Source: Lachnospiraceae bacterium (GTDB taxonomy: Bacteria; Bacillota; Clostridia; Lachnospirales; Lachnospiraceae). Taken from it: a stretch of DNA of 59,088 nt. Position 1 is the first letter of the stretch. The number at the start of each line of letters is the position of its first letter. A program made the translations under genes and the position numbers. The stretch covers positions 1,926-61,013 of the forward strand of contig SVDY01000012.1 in NCBI GenBank assembly GCA_015057665.1, read 5' to 3'. Shown one piece after another: positions 17,664 through 26,765 of the stretch. The notes below the pieces were generated by a model that was not told the DNA's origin, did not search any database, and worked only from the letters and a program-made list of their open reading frames with translations.

Positions 17664-18605
17664 TTAATCATTTTTTCTCATTTTTTGCTGCAGATTACCG
17701 GTCACCTTTTCGTATAAGTCCTGAGCTGCATTATAACCCAGTTTCTTTGCACGGAAGTTAATAGTTGCAGCCTCTAAGATGACTGCAAGATTCCGGCCCG
17801 GACGGATTGGAATCGTATAGCATACAACCTGATTTCCGAGGATCTCCATAAAATTATCTTCCAGACCCATTCTGTCAAAGAACGTATCTTTATTCCACTC
17901 TACCAGTTTAACTACACAATCAATGGTCTGACTTTTCTTCACACTCTCTACCCCAAAAATGGTCTTAACATCTAAAATTCCGATACCTCGAAGTTCTATC
18001 AGATGTCTTGTAAGCTCAGGTGAAGTGCCAATCAGTGTATCATCACTAATTTTGCGGATTTCGACAGCGTCATCAGATACAAGACGATGCCCTCGGCGAA
18101 GCAGTTCTACTGCCGCCTCACTCTTACCGATTCCGCTTTCGCCCATAATCAGAACGCCTTCCCCATAGATATCAACCAGTACCCCATGTATGGTAACGGA
18201 TTCTGCCAGTTTTCTCTTCAACCAGAATATTACCTCCGCCATAAATTCAGAGGTATCTCTTCCAGTTCCCAAAATCGGAATCTGATGCTCTTTGGCAACT
18301 TTCAACAAGCGATCACAGGGAATCAGACCTCGGCAAAATACGAGACATGGCATTTTTTTTGAAAACAGGCTGGAATAGACCTTTTCCGCCACCTCATCAT
18401 CTTCTAACGTCTTCATATAGGCATATTCTACATTACCTACAAGCTGCAGACGTTCCGCATCAAAATGATCAAAAAATCCTGCAAGCTGAAGAGCCGGTCG
18501 ATTCACATCACTGTGGGTCAACATAATATCTTCTACATTGATATCTGGGGTAAAATTATTAAGCTTCATCTTTTCTATCAGTCTTGTTAATGCCACTCGC
18601 TCCAT
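17664..18605 (-). CDS. hprK: HPr kinase/phosphorylase
   Basis: A 313-residue HprK with Walker A GESGIGKS near residue 153, IHGVLVDIYG just before it, the HprK signature ELRGIGILDVKTIFG and the C-terminal IPIRPGRNLAVILEAA. It adds or removes phosphate on Ser46 of HPr/Crh in response to ATP, Pi and fructose bisphosphate. The ATG at 18605 has AAGGAGG upstream, so the in-frame extension to 18629 is not used. The likely partner Crh-like gene is about 3 kb downstream in the same block. Confidence 0.95.
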   Translation of the reverse strand: MERVALTRLIEKMKLNNFTPDINVEDIMLTHSDVNRPALQLAGFFDHFDAERLQLVGNVEYAYMKTLEDDEVAEKVYSSLFSKKMPCLVFCRGLIPCDRLLKVAKEHQIPILGTGRDTSEFMAEVIFWLKRKLAESVTIHGVLVDIYGEGVLIMGESGIGKSEAAVELLRRGHRLVSDDAVEIRKISDDTLIGTSPELTRHLIELRGIGILDVKTIFGVESVKKSQTIDCVVKLVEWNKDTFFDRMGLEDNFMEILGNQVVCYTIPIRPGRNLAVILEAATINFRAKKLGYNAAQDLYEKVTGNLQQKMRKND

Positions 18606-18654
18606 AGAACCCCTCCTTTTTCTCCCCATATTATCATATTTCTTTTATTTTTGT

Positions 18655-20511
18655 CTATGCCTGGTGGAAAAATCGACAAATTTCTTCCGCTACCTTTTCA
18701 GTAATATTTTCAACCTGAGTCAGTTCTTCTACGGAAGCCTCTTTAATCTTCTCAATGTCTTTAAAATGATGCATCAATGCCTTTCTTCGTTCCGGTCCGA
18801 CACCTTTGATTTCATCAAGAATGGAACGAATCTGATTTTTTCCACGGAGATTTTTATGATATTCGATAGCGAAACGATGGGCCTCGTCCTGCAGTCTGGT
18901 AATCATATGAAAGGCTTCGCTGCCCTTAGGAAACAGAATCTCCTCATTCTTATAATACAATCCTCTTGTACGGTGATTGTCATCTTTTACCATGCCACAC
19001 ACAGGAATAGATAAATTCAATTCTTCCAGGACTTTTAGTGCCACATTCACCTGTCCTTTACCGCCATCCATCATAATAATATCAGGAAATTTCGTAAAGC
19101 TGTCAAACTCGTCTTTCTCTCCCTGATTTTCATACAAAGCCTGTCTGCCATGAAGAAATCTTCTGCTCAATACTTCTTCCATAGACCGGTAATCATCCGG
19201 CCCCGTTACGGTTTTTAAACGGAATCTTCGATAATCTCTCGGTTTCTTCCTGCCATCTTCAAAAACAACCATAGAAGCTACATTATAGGAACCGCTCGTG
19301 TTGGAAATGTCGAAAGCTTCCAGACGATGAATCTTTTCCATTCCAAGAAGTCCCGCCAATTCTTCCATGGCTCCTGTAGTTCTCTTTTCTTCTCGTTTTA
19401 TTCTTTCACTGTCCTGAATCAGAACTGTTGCTGCATTTTTGTGAGCAAGTTCCATCAGGCTGTGGCGCTTCCCTTTCTTAGGGACAAGAATGGTTACTTT
19501 CCGTCCTTTCCTTTCAGAAAGCCACTTAGTGATCACTTCTTCCTCCTGAATCGGATACTGGACAATAATCTCTTTTGGAAGATAAGGCGTCCCTGCATAC
19601 AACTGTTTGACAAAAGCAGTCATAATCTCTTCCATTGTGGAATCTTCCACCCCTGTCATATGATAGTGTTCCCTGCCAAGAAGTTTTCCGTCCCTGATGG
19701 AAAAAACTGCAATGACAGCTTCCTCTTTCGCTTTTGAGAGAGCAATCACGTCCTGGTCTTCCATATCATTCTGGTTAATATTCTGGTGTTCGCTGATTCG
19801 TTTCACATCCGCAATAAGATCTCTGTATTCTGCTGCCAGTTCAAATTCCAATTCAGCAGAAGCATCCATCATTTTCTTCTCCAGCTGCTCCACTACCTCT
19901 TTGTAATTTCCCTTTAAAAATTCCATGGCCCTTTTTACACTGAGGCCGTACTCTTCTCTGGAAACATACCCCTGACACGGGGCCTTGCACTGCTTCATAT
20001 GATAATAAAGGCAGGGTCTTTCCCTGCCTATATCTTTTGGAAGCCTTCGATTGCAGGAGCGGATCTGATAGATTTTTCTTGCCAGTTCGATCGTAGATTT
20101 CACTGCTGCCGCACTGGTATATGGTCCAAAATATTTTGCCTTGTCCCTCTTTATGGTTCTTGCAAACAGGATACGCGGATATTCTTCATTTACCGTCACC
20201 TTGATGTAAGGATAATTCTTGTCATCCTTTAACATAGTGTTGTATTTTGGACGGTGCTCCTTGATCAGATTACACTCAAGCACCAATGCCTCCAGCTCTG
20301 ATGCGGTAATAATATATTCAAACCATGCAATCTGGGACACCATCTTCTGAATCTTTGCCGTATGATTCTTACTGCTCTGAAAATACTGGCGTACCCGGTT
20401 CTTAAGTATGATGGCTTTTCCCACATAAATAATCTCATCATTTTTGTCGTGCATGAGATAAACTCCCGGTTTTTCCGGGAGTTTCTTTAATTCTTCCTGT
20501 ATATTAAACAT
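18655..20511 (-). CDS. uvrC: excinuclease ABC subunit C
   Basis: A 618-residue UvrC of normal length. N-terminal GIY-YIG nuclease ([20 protein letters not shown]), Cys-containing linker ([18 protein letters not shown]), UVR helical pair (about 200-240), RNase H-like nuclease ([20 protein letters not shown]) and C-terminal helix-hairpin-helix pair are all visible. It makes both incisions in nucleotide excision repair with UvrAB. It starts five bases after ftsH. Confidence 0.97.
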   Translation of the reverse strand: MFNIQEELKKLPEKPGVYLMHDKNDEIIYVGKAIILKNRVRQYFQSSKNHTAKIQKMVSQIAWFEYIITASELEALVLECNLIKEHRPKYNTMLKDDKNYPYIKVTVNEEYPRILFARTIKRDKAKYFGPYTSAAAVKSTIELARKIYQIRSCNRRLPKDIGRERPCLYYHMKQCKAPCQGYVSREEYGLSVKRAMEFLKGNYKEVVEQLEKKMMDASAELEFELAAEYRDLIADVKRISEHQNINQNDMEDQDVIALSKAKEEAVIAVFSIRDGKLLGREHYHMTGVEDSTMEEIMTAFVKQLYAGTPYLPKEIIVQYPIQEEEVITKWLSERKGRKVTILVPKKGKRHSLMELAHKNAATVLIQDSERIKREEKRTTGAMEELAGLLGMEKIHRLEAFDISNTSGSYNVASMVVFEDGRKKPRDYRRFRLKTVTGPDDYRSMEEVLSRRFLHGRQALYENQGEKDEFDSFTKFPDIIMMDGGKGQVNVALKVLEELNLSIPVCGMVKDDNHRTRGLYYKNEEILFPKGSEAFHMITRLQDEAHRFAIEYHKNLRGKNQIRSILDEIKGVGPERRKALMHHFKDIEKIKEASVEELTQVENITEKVAEEICRFFHQA

Positions 20512-20516
20512 TTTCT

Positions 20517-22535
20517 TTACTCTTCTGGCTGAGCTTCCTCAAAGCCTTCTGTTGATTCCACAAAATTCTTCTCTGCAACAGCTTCTGTCGGTTCCACAGC
20601 CTCTTTCTCGGCAGCTGTTTCTGCCGGTTCCTCGGATTTCTCCTCTGCAGCTGTTTCTGACGGTTCTTCAATCCCTTTCACACGGTTAAAGATTTTCATG
20701 AACTCCTTGCCTGTTATGGTCTCTTTCTCAAGGAGATAAGCAGAAATCTCATCAAGAGCATCCATATTTTCACCAATCAGTGTCAGCGCTTTATCATAAG
20801 CATCTTTTAACACCTTCATCACTTCTTCATCCACTTTGGCAGCAGTCTGATCAGAACAGTTCATCACCGTTCTTCCGTCAAGATACATGCTCTCAACAGT
20901 TTCAAGACCCATAAGGCCGAATGTGTCAGACATTCCATAACGGGTAATCATGGCACGTGCAAGGGCTGTCGCACGTTCAATATCATTGGATGCGCCGGTT
21001 GTAACAGACTGAAACTTCACTTCTTCTGCAGCACGTCCGCCAAAGAATGTAACCAGCTCAGATAACATCTCATTCTTATTCATAAGGTATTTTTCTTCTT
21101 CCGGCACCTGCATGGTATAACCTAATGCACCCATTGTTCTTGGAACGATGGTAATCTTCTGAACGGGTTCTGTGTGTTTCTGAAGGGCAATGGCAAGAGC
21201 ATGACCAACCTCGTGATATGCAACAATCTGCTTCTCTTCTTTGCTTAAGATTCTGTCTTTTTTCTCCTTACCTGCAATGACCACTTCTACGGCTTCAAAT
21301 AAATCTGCCTGAGATACTGCAGTTCTTCCTGCCTTTACTGCACCAAGGGCAGCCTCATTTACCATATTGGCAAGATCGGAACCTACCGCGCCTGAAGTGG
21401 CAAGGGCAATCTCTTCAAAATCAACGGTGTCATCAAGAAGCACACCCTTGGCATGCACTTTTAATGTTTCAATTCGTCCTTTCAAATCAGGACGTTCCAC
21501 AATGACTCTTCGGTCAAATCTTCCCGGACGAAGAAGAGCCTTATCAAGTACTTCCGGGCGGTTTGTTGCAGCAAGGATTACAAGACCTTTGGATGTGTCA
21601 AAACCATCCATCTCAGCCAGGAGCTGATTGAGTGTCTGTTCTCTTTCATCGTTTCCTCCGCCATATCTGCTGTCACGGCTCTTACCGATAGCATCAATCT
21701 CGTCAATGAAAATGATACAAGGCGCAACGGCCTGTGCCTGCTTAAACAAATCTCTTACTCGGGATGCACCTACACCTACGAACATCTCCACAAAGTCGGA
21801 ACCTGAAAGAGAGAAGAAAGGTACATTAGCCTCTCCTGCCACAGCTTTGGCAAGCAATGTTTTACCAGTTCCCGGAGGTCCGACTAAAAGTGCCCCTTTT
21901 GGCAGTTTAGCGCCGATTTTTAAATACTTGCCCGGATTATGAAGAAAATCTACCATCTCAGTCAGGGATTCTTTTGCTTCATCCTGGCCGGCCACATCTT
22001 CAAAGGTAACCCCTGTTTTCTTTTCCATATATACCTTGGCTGTGCTTTTTCCCACGCTTCCCATCATGCCGCCTTTGCCGCCTATGCGCATGAAAACATA
22101 AAATGCGCCATAGATCAATACAAAAGGAAGAATGTAGTTCACAAAGAACATGGCAAGCATAGAAGAGCCGCTCTCTTCCGGAGCTTCATACTTCTCAAGT
22201 CTTCCTGCTTTTTTTGCTTCCTCCAGTCTGTTCACCAACTCACCATCCGCCATTCTGATGGCAAAATAAGTAGTTTTGATCACCGGGTTTTTCTGATTCT
22301 TAGGAGTAAGAATGACACGGTCTGATTCAACGGATACTTCCTCAACTTCACCGGCATCCAGCAGAGAAAGGAACTCGCCATATGATATCTTTTCCTGATT
22401 TCCTTCTTTGATTCGTGTCATCACACCATTTAACATAATTGTAATAGCCAAACTGATCACAACCAGAATCAGGAGGCTTTTGGTTTTTTTACTGTCAAAT
22501 TTCTTATCTTTATTATTGTCTTTCTTTTCGTTCAT
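20517..22535 (-). CDS. ftsH: ATP-dependent zinc metalloprotease FtsH
   Basis: A 672-residue membrane AAA+ protease. Two transmembrane helices (about 20-38 and 125-145) flank a periplasm-facing loop. The AAA module has Walker A GPPGTGKT near residue 218, Walker [12 protein letters not shown] and the second region of homology [20 protein letters not shown]; the zinc site is HEVGH near 440. It degrades membrane and short-lived regulatory proteins. The last 50 residues are an acidic tail built of roughly four degenerate 12-residue repeats around EPxETAAEK, not part of the core family. Confidence 0.96.
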   Translation of the reverse strand: MNEKKDNNKDKKFDSKKTKSLLILVVISLAITIMLNGVMTRIKEGNQEKISYGEFLSLLDAGEVEEVSVESDRVILTPKNQKNPVIKTTYFAIRMADGELVNRLEEAKKAGRLEKYEAPEESGSSMLAMFFVNYILPFVLIYGAFYVFMRIGGKGGMMGSVGKSTAKVYMEKKTGVTFEDVAGQDEAKESLTEMVDFLHNPGKYLKIGAKLPKGALLVGPPGTGKTLLAKAVAGEANVPFFSLSGSDFVEMFVGVGASRVRDLFKQAQAVAPCIIFIDEIDAIGKSRDSRYGGGNDEREQTLNQLLAEMDGFDTSKGLVILAATNRPEVLDKALLRPGRFDRRVIVERPDLKGRIETLKVHAKGVLLDDTVDFEEIALATSGAVGSDLANMVNEAALGAVKAGRTAVSQADLFEAVEVVIAGKEKKDRILSKEEKQIVAYHEVGHALAIALQKHTEPVQKITIVPRTMGALGYTMQVPEEEKYLMNKNEMLSELVTFFGGRAAEEVKFQSVTTGASNDIERATALARAMITRYGMSDTFGLMGLETVESMYLDGRTVMNCSDQTAAKVDEEVMKVLKDAYDKALTLIGENMDALDEISAYLLEKETITGKEFMKIFNRVKGIEEPSETAAEEKSEEPAETAAEKEAVEPTEAVAEKNFVESTEGFEEAQPEE

Positions 22536-22785
22536 TAATTTCCTCCTTCACTTCATTCTTGTGAAATATATATCAAATCTGTATCTGATATCACATAATC
22601 ACCATTATAATTATTACCTATACGGAAATCAAGACGGATTTCTTTAAGAATTTGTGAATGTTTCTTCTTTATAACATTATGCTTCATTCTAATTAAAATT
22701 ATTACGAACTTATTACAAAATTACGAAAGTTTTCACAATTTGGACACATTTTCACTGTATACTGACAGAGGTATGGAGGTAAGAT

Positions 22786-23994
22786 ATGAGAAAATACTTT
22801 GAAACAGATAAAATCAGAAACAAATTCGTTACATATTCCTTATTATTCGCAACAGCAGCTGCTGTTCCTTTTCTCACAACAGTGAACGTAAACGCAGACA
22901 CAGTACCTGTTGGTCCACCGGTAGCAGAAGAGATCACATTAGGATTCTCCACAGCCGACGACTTAAATGTTAGAGCTGCTGCTTCCACATCTTCCGAATC
23001 TTTACTCAAGTTAAAAGCCGGTGATTCTATGATTATCCTCGGCGAAGAGAATGATTGGTATAAAGTCAATGCAAACGGCACTACAGGCTACATGAAAAAA
23101 CTCTATGTAAATGATGAATGTATCGCTTTTGCAACAACACAGAACTTAAATCTTCGTAAAACAGCCGATTCCAAAGGCGAAGTAATTAATCAGTTCAATC
23201 AAGGCGATCCTATGACAGTCATTGAAAAAGAAGGTGACTGGTATAAAGTATCCTACGATGAAACAATCGGTTACGTTAGCAAAGATTTCATTGATTTCCA
23301 GTATAATATTTACATTGACGGCAATGATATCAACATGAGAAAGGGTGCAACAACAGAATCTGAAGTTGTTACTACATTAGATAATGCAACAATTATCACT
23401 GTTCTTAACAAGACAGGCGAATGGTATAAAGTCCGCTACGATGGCAAAGTTGGTTTCGTCAAAGATTCCTGTACATCTTTCACTGAACCTGTAGAAGAAG
23501 TACCGGTTGTAGTTACACCTACAACATCCAACAGAAGACCTTCTTCCAACAAGACAAGTTCTTCTAATAAGACATCTTCTTCCAATAAGAAACCTGCTTC
23601 CAGCAGCAACAACTCTTATTCCGGTGGTTCTACAGTATCCGGCGGTTCCGGTCAGTCTGTTGTAAATTACGCATTACAGTTCGTTGGCAACCCATACAAG
23701 TATGGCGGCAACAGTTTAACAAATGGTATCGACTGCTCCGGTTTCGTAAAAGCGGTTTATGCACACTTCGGCGTAAGCCTTCCTAGAACATCTTCTTCTT
23801 TAAGAAGTGTTGGTAAGAGCGTAGGAAGTTTATCCAATGCAAAAGCCGGTGACATCATCTGTTACTCCGGACACGTTGCAATCTATATGGGCGGCAACAA
23901 GATTGTTCACGCAAGTAACAAGAAAGACGGCATCAAGATTTCCAACAATGCCGCTTACAAGAGTATTATTACAATCAGAAGAATTTTTGAATAA
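22786..23994 (+). CDS. secreted cell-wall hydrolase, 3x SH3b + NlpC/P60
   Basis: A 402-residue exported protein. A signal peptide (about 1-38, cleavage near VNADT) is followed by three bacterial SH3 repeats (about 49-100, 114-165, 180-230), each with an LNxRxxA/T opening and a WYKV core, then a Ser/Asn/Lys-rich linker and a C-terminal NlpC/P60 peptidase (about 290-402). The catalytic Cys is in IDCSGFVK (about 316), the His in GHVAIYMG (about 362) and a third polar residue in IVHAS. It should cleave the gamma-D-Glu-diaminoacid bond in peptidoglycan. It is monocistronic, with a strong GGAGG site and its own terminator. Confidence 0.93.
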   Translation: MRKYFETDKIRNKFVTYSLLFATAAAVPFLTTVNVNADTVPVGPPVAEEITLGFSTADDLNVRAAASTSSESLLKLKAGDSMIILGEENDWYKVNANGTTGYMKKLYVNDECIAFATTQNLNLRKTADSKGEVINQFNQGDPMTVIEKEGDWYKVSYDETIGYVSKDFIDFQYNIYIDGNDINMRKGATTESEVVTTLDNATIITVLNKTGEWYKVRYDGKVGFVKDSCTSFTEPVEEVPVVVTPTTSNRRPSSNKTSSSNKTSSSNKKPASSSNNSYSGGSTVSGGSGQSVVNYALQFVGNPYKYGGNSLTNGIDCSGFVKAVYAHFGVSLPRTSSSLRSVGKSVGSLSNAKAGDIICYSGHVAIYMGGNKIVHASNKKDGIKISNNAAYKSIITIRRIFE

Positions 23995-23996
23995 TA

Positions 23997-24030
23997 AAAA
24001 AGCCCGCTTCATAAGAAGCGGGCTTTTTTT
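23997..24030. terminator. bidirectional terminator after the NlpC/P60 gene
   Basis: Stem GCCCGCTTC (24002-24010) and GAAGCGGGC (24015-24023) with loop ATAA, a T-run on the plus side and an A-run on the left that is a T-run on the minus strand. It serves the NlpC/P60 gene and the convergent Mrp gene. Confidence 0.9.
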
Positions 24031-24039
24031 ATAATCTTT

Positions 24040-24867
24040 TTATAATCTTTCGATCATTGCTACTGCATCATTTAAGTAGATTTCTTCTAAATCTTCTACA
24101 GTACCATTGTCACAGGCTTCAGCAACACGGCTGTCAATTGGAAGCTGTCCAAGTACCGGAAGGCTGAACTTCGCTGCAATATCCATAATGTGACTTTCCC
24201 CGAATACGTTAATCTTCTTACCGCAGTCAGGACATACAAGATAGCTGTAGTTTTCTACAAGACCAAGAATTGGAACATTCATCATCTTAGCCATATTTAC
24301 AGCCTTCTCAACAATCATACCAACTAATTCCTGTGGAGATGCCACGATAACGATTCCGTCTAAAGGAAGAGACTGGAATACAGTAAGAGGTACATCGCCT
24401 GTTCCAGGAGGCATATCTACGAACATGAAATCAATATTCTGCCACCATGTTTCTCCCCAGAACTGTTTAATCACGCCGCCAAGAATTGGGCCTCTCCATA
24501 ATACAGGTTCTGTTTCATTTTCAAGAAGAAGGTTAATGGAAACTACTTCGATACCTGTCTTTGTCTTAGCAGGTACGAAAAGACCTTCTGCAGTTCCGTA
24601 GATAGGTTCTTTTAAGCCGAATGCCTTTGGAATGGAAGGACCAGTGATATCCGCGTCCATAATAGCTGTTTTAAAGCCGGCTCTGTTCATTCCTGTTGCA
24701 AGAAGGGATGTTACAGTAGATTTACCAACGCCGCCTTTACCGCTGACAACACCAATTACTTTTTTTACAGAACTTGCTCTGTGAAGTTTTTCAATCATAT
24801 CTGCAGGCGCCATACGTTCTCCGCAATCTGCTCCACAGTTGCTGCAATCATGATTACAATCGCTCAT
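24040..24867 (-). CDS. Mrp/NBP35-family iron-sulfur carrier P-loop ATPase
   Basis: A 275-residue ParA-type ATPase with Walker A SGKGGVGKST (42-51), a deviant lysine, and the C-terminal CPDC motif (about 210) that binds a bridging 4Fe-4S cluster in Mrp/ApbC. An additional N-terminal Cys-rich segment (four Cys within residues 4-15, CNHDC then CGADC) resembles NBP35 and may hold a second cluster. It likely transfers Fe-S clusters to apoproteins. Single gene with an upstream 650-bp noncoding stretch. Confidence 0.9.
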   Translation of the reverse strand: MSDCNHDCSNCGADCGERMAPADMIEKLHRASSVKKVIGVVSGKGGVGKSTVTSLLATGMNRAGFKTAIMDADITGPSIPKAFGLKEPIYGTAEGLFVPAKTKTGIEVVSINLLLENETEPVLWRGPILGGVIKQFWGETWWQNIDFMFVDMPPGTGDVPLTVFQSLPLDGIVIVASPQELVGMIVEKAVNMAKMMNVPILGLVENYSYLVCPDCGKKINVFGESHIMDIAAKFSLPVLGQLPIDSRVAEACDNGTVEDLEEIYLNDAVAMIERL

Positions 24868-25068
24868 CTTTATTTCCTCCTTATGCTGTTTGCATATTAT
24901 TCTTTTGCCATAAATTATAGTATATCAGATTCTTTTAAATAAGTCCACTTTTCTATACGAATTATATTTTGAAAAAGAAAAAAGACAGCGCACCTTGTCT
25001 TAACAAAATACACCGCCTTATAAATCAAGCCAATGGCCCGATATTCATTTTTACGGGAAACTGATATG

Positions 25069-25207
25069 ATTAGCCTTTATTCCCCTTGCTGTCTGTGATT
25101 AGTCTCGTTCTTGTCATTCATTAGTCAAAAGTTAGTCTGATTTCCAGTCATCGATTAGTCGTTCATAGGTCAATTTTCAATCAATGATTAGTCATCCCTA
25201 AGTCTGT
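25069..25207 (+). repeat. spaced ATTAGTC repeat array
   Basis: ATTAGTC or a one-base variant occurs at 25069 (ATTAGCC), 25098, 25120, 25131 (GTTAGTC), 25154 and 25187, with a weaker TAAGTC near 25199. Steps between the middle five are 22, 11, 23 and 33 bases, close to whole turns of the helix, which would put the sites on one face of DNA. It may be a multi-site operator or activator array; the binding protein is unknown. Confidence 0.5.
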
Positions 25208-25232
25208 TTCAATTTTCTTTGAAACACTTGTT

Positions 25233-25255
25233 ATTTTAGCACGCTAAACTAAAAT
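25233..25255. promoter_or_regulatory. overlapping inverted repeats, possible operator
   Basis: TTTAGC-AC-GCTAAA (25235-25248) is a perfect 14-bp palindrome, and ATTTTAG-N9-CTAAAAT (25233-25239 with 25249-25255) is a second perfect inverted repeat sharing the same bases. No T-run follows. It lies about 210 bases before the dehydrogenase promoter. Confidence 0.4.
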
Positions 25256-25441
25256 GTCAACTTTTCTAAAATCTTCGTTATACAACGGATTTTCTCTTAT
25301 TTTTTGCCACTTTTGCACAAATTCATATTCTTTACCGTCTGAATTTTGTTATCTTTTTTTGTCACATCAAACAGCTTTCCAGACGAATCTTTAAAATCAC
25401 CCAAATTTTTATCTATCTCTTCGTCATTATTCTAAAATATC

Positions 25442-25470
25442 TTGTAAAAACATTTTTCATATCCTATAAT
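25442..25470 (+). promoter_or_regulatory. sigma-A-type promoter of the alcohol dehydrogenase
   Basis: TTGTAA (25442-25447), 17-base spacer, TATAAT (25465-25470); the gene starts 51 bases further on with an AAAAGGAG site. Confidence 0.7.
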
Positions 25471-25521
25471 AATTTTAGAAAAAGACACCAACCTATACTT
25501 TATGAAAAGGAGTAGACATTT

Positions 25522-26649
25522 ATGGATTATTATATGCCTACCAAAGTCCATTTAGAAAAGGACTCTGTAAAAAAACATACAAAAGAATTAACAGCACTTG
25601 GCACAAAAGCTTTAATTGTTACCGGCCGTTCTTCCTCTAAAAAGAATGGTTCTTTAAATGATGTGACACAGGCACTCACAAGCGAAGGCGTATTATATAT
25701 TATTTTCGATGAAATCGAGGAAAATCCTTCTGTAGAAACGGTAATGAAAGGGGCTAAGATCGGTATTGAAGAACATGTAGATTTCGTAATCGGCATCGGC
25801 GGCGGTTCCCCTATGGATGCATCCAAAGGCATTGCCCTTATGATTGCCAATCCGGAAGAGAACGAAAGCCTTCTTTACGATTCCCGTCCAGCCCGCCATC
25901 TTCCGGTTGTTGCAGTGCCTACCACAGCCGGCACAGGTTCCGAAGTTACACCTTGGGCCATTCTGACAAGACATGACGAGCGCACTAAACAGAGCATTGC
26001 TCATCGAATCTTCCCTACCCTTGCACTTGTGGATCATTCCTACATGGCTTTTGCTTCCCGCGATATTATTGTGTGCACTGCCATTGACGCCCTGGCTCAC
26101 TTAATTGAAAGTTACTTGAATACGAAGACTACTATCTTTAACCGTATGGCAACAGAATACGGTCTTCGACTCTGGGGCAGCGTGAAGAACTGCCTGTTAA
26201 AGGGCGAGGCGCTCAGTGAACAGGAATGCCAGACTTTAATACTTGCATCCACAATCGCCGGCATTTCCATCGCTCACACAGGAACCAGCCTGCCTCATGG
26301 CATGAGTTATTACCTTACTTACGAACATGATATTCCTCACGGCAATGCAGTGGGCATCTTCCTTCCTGCATTTCTAGATCTTTTTGAAGACAAAGAACAG
26401 GTGAAACGCCTTCTTACTCTTCTGGATTTTAAAAATGAAAAAGCTTTCACCAAATATATTGACAGCCTCTTTGAAGTAATCACTTTACGCGAAGCCGATG
26501 TAGAACGATATATTGACGGAATGCTTTCCAACAAGAGGAAACTTGCCAACTATCCATTTACTATGACAGATGAAAAATTCTATCGCTTTTTCAAAAACTC
26601 TGTTCATGTTGTTAAACCAAAGAAGTTTTCTCTTTTCGGCCACAAATAG
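25522..26649 (+). CDS. iron-containing alcohol dehydrogenase
   Basis: A 375-residue group III (Fe-type) dehydrogenase. The nucleotide motif GIGGGSPMDASKG is near residue 93, with VPTTAGTGSEVTPWAI, and the metal ligands are in the DALAHLIE helix, the SLPHGMSY segment and HDIPHGNAVG. It probably reduces an aldehyde such as acetaldehyde, butyraldehyde or lactaldehyde using NAD(P)H. It has its own promoter and is followed by the ROK promoter, so it need not belong to the sialic-acid region. Confidence 0.9.
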   Translation: MDYYMPTKVHLEKDSVKKHTKELTALGTKALIVTGRSSSKKNGSLNDVTQALTSEGVLYIIFDEIEENPSVETVMKGAKIGIEEHVDFVIGIGGGSPMDASKGIALMIANPEENESLLYDSRPARHLPVVAVPTTAGTGSEVTPWAILTRHDERTKQSIAHRIFPTLALVDHSYMAFASRDIIVCTAIDALAHLIESYLNTKTTIFNRMATEYGLRLWGSVKNCLLKGEALSEQECQTLILASTIAGISIAHTGTSLPHGMSYYLTYEHDIPHGNAVGIFLPAFLDLFEDKEQVKRLLTLLDFKNEKAFTKYIDSLFEVITLREADVERYIDGMLSNKRKLANYPFTMTDEKFYRFFKNSVHVVKPKKFSLFGHK

Positions 26650-26681
26650 ACTATTAATATCTACTTTCATCCAATTATCTA

Positions 26682-26710
26682 ATGACAATATTATTTTATT
26701 GTGCTAAAAT
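26682..26710 (+). promoter_or_regulatory. promoter of the ROK kinase operon
   Basis: ATGACA (26682-26687), 17-base spacer, TAAAAT (26705-26710) with an upstream TG one base before the -10 (extended -10). The ROK gene begins 55 bases downstream after TAGGAGGG. Confidence 0.6.
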
Positions 26711-26765
26711 ATTGCTATATATATTTAATTTACACAAATACTTTACATTTTAGGAGGGATTTATT

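Larger units (their letters stand above)
24868..25521. other. 654-bp intergenic region
   Basis: No plausible gene in either direction. It holds a family of ATTAGTC repeats (25069-25207), two overlapping inverted repeats (25233-25255) and the promoter of the alcohol dehydrogenase (25442-25470), divergent from the Mrp gene. The stretch 25256-25441 is AT-rich with nothing else recognisable. Confidence 0.6.

Noticed and set aside
25069-25207. CRISPR array
   Set aside because: The repeats are only seven bases with unequal spacers, and no cas genes are in the window.
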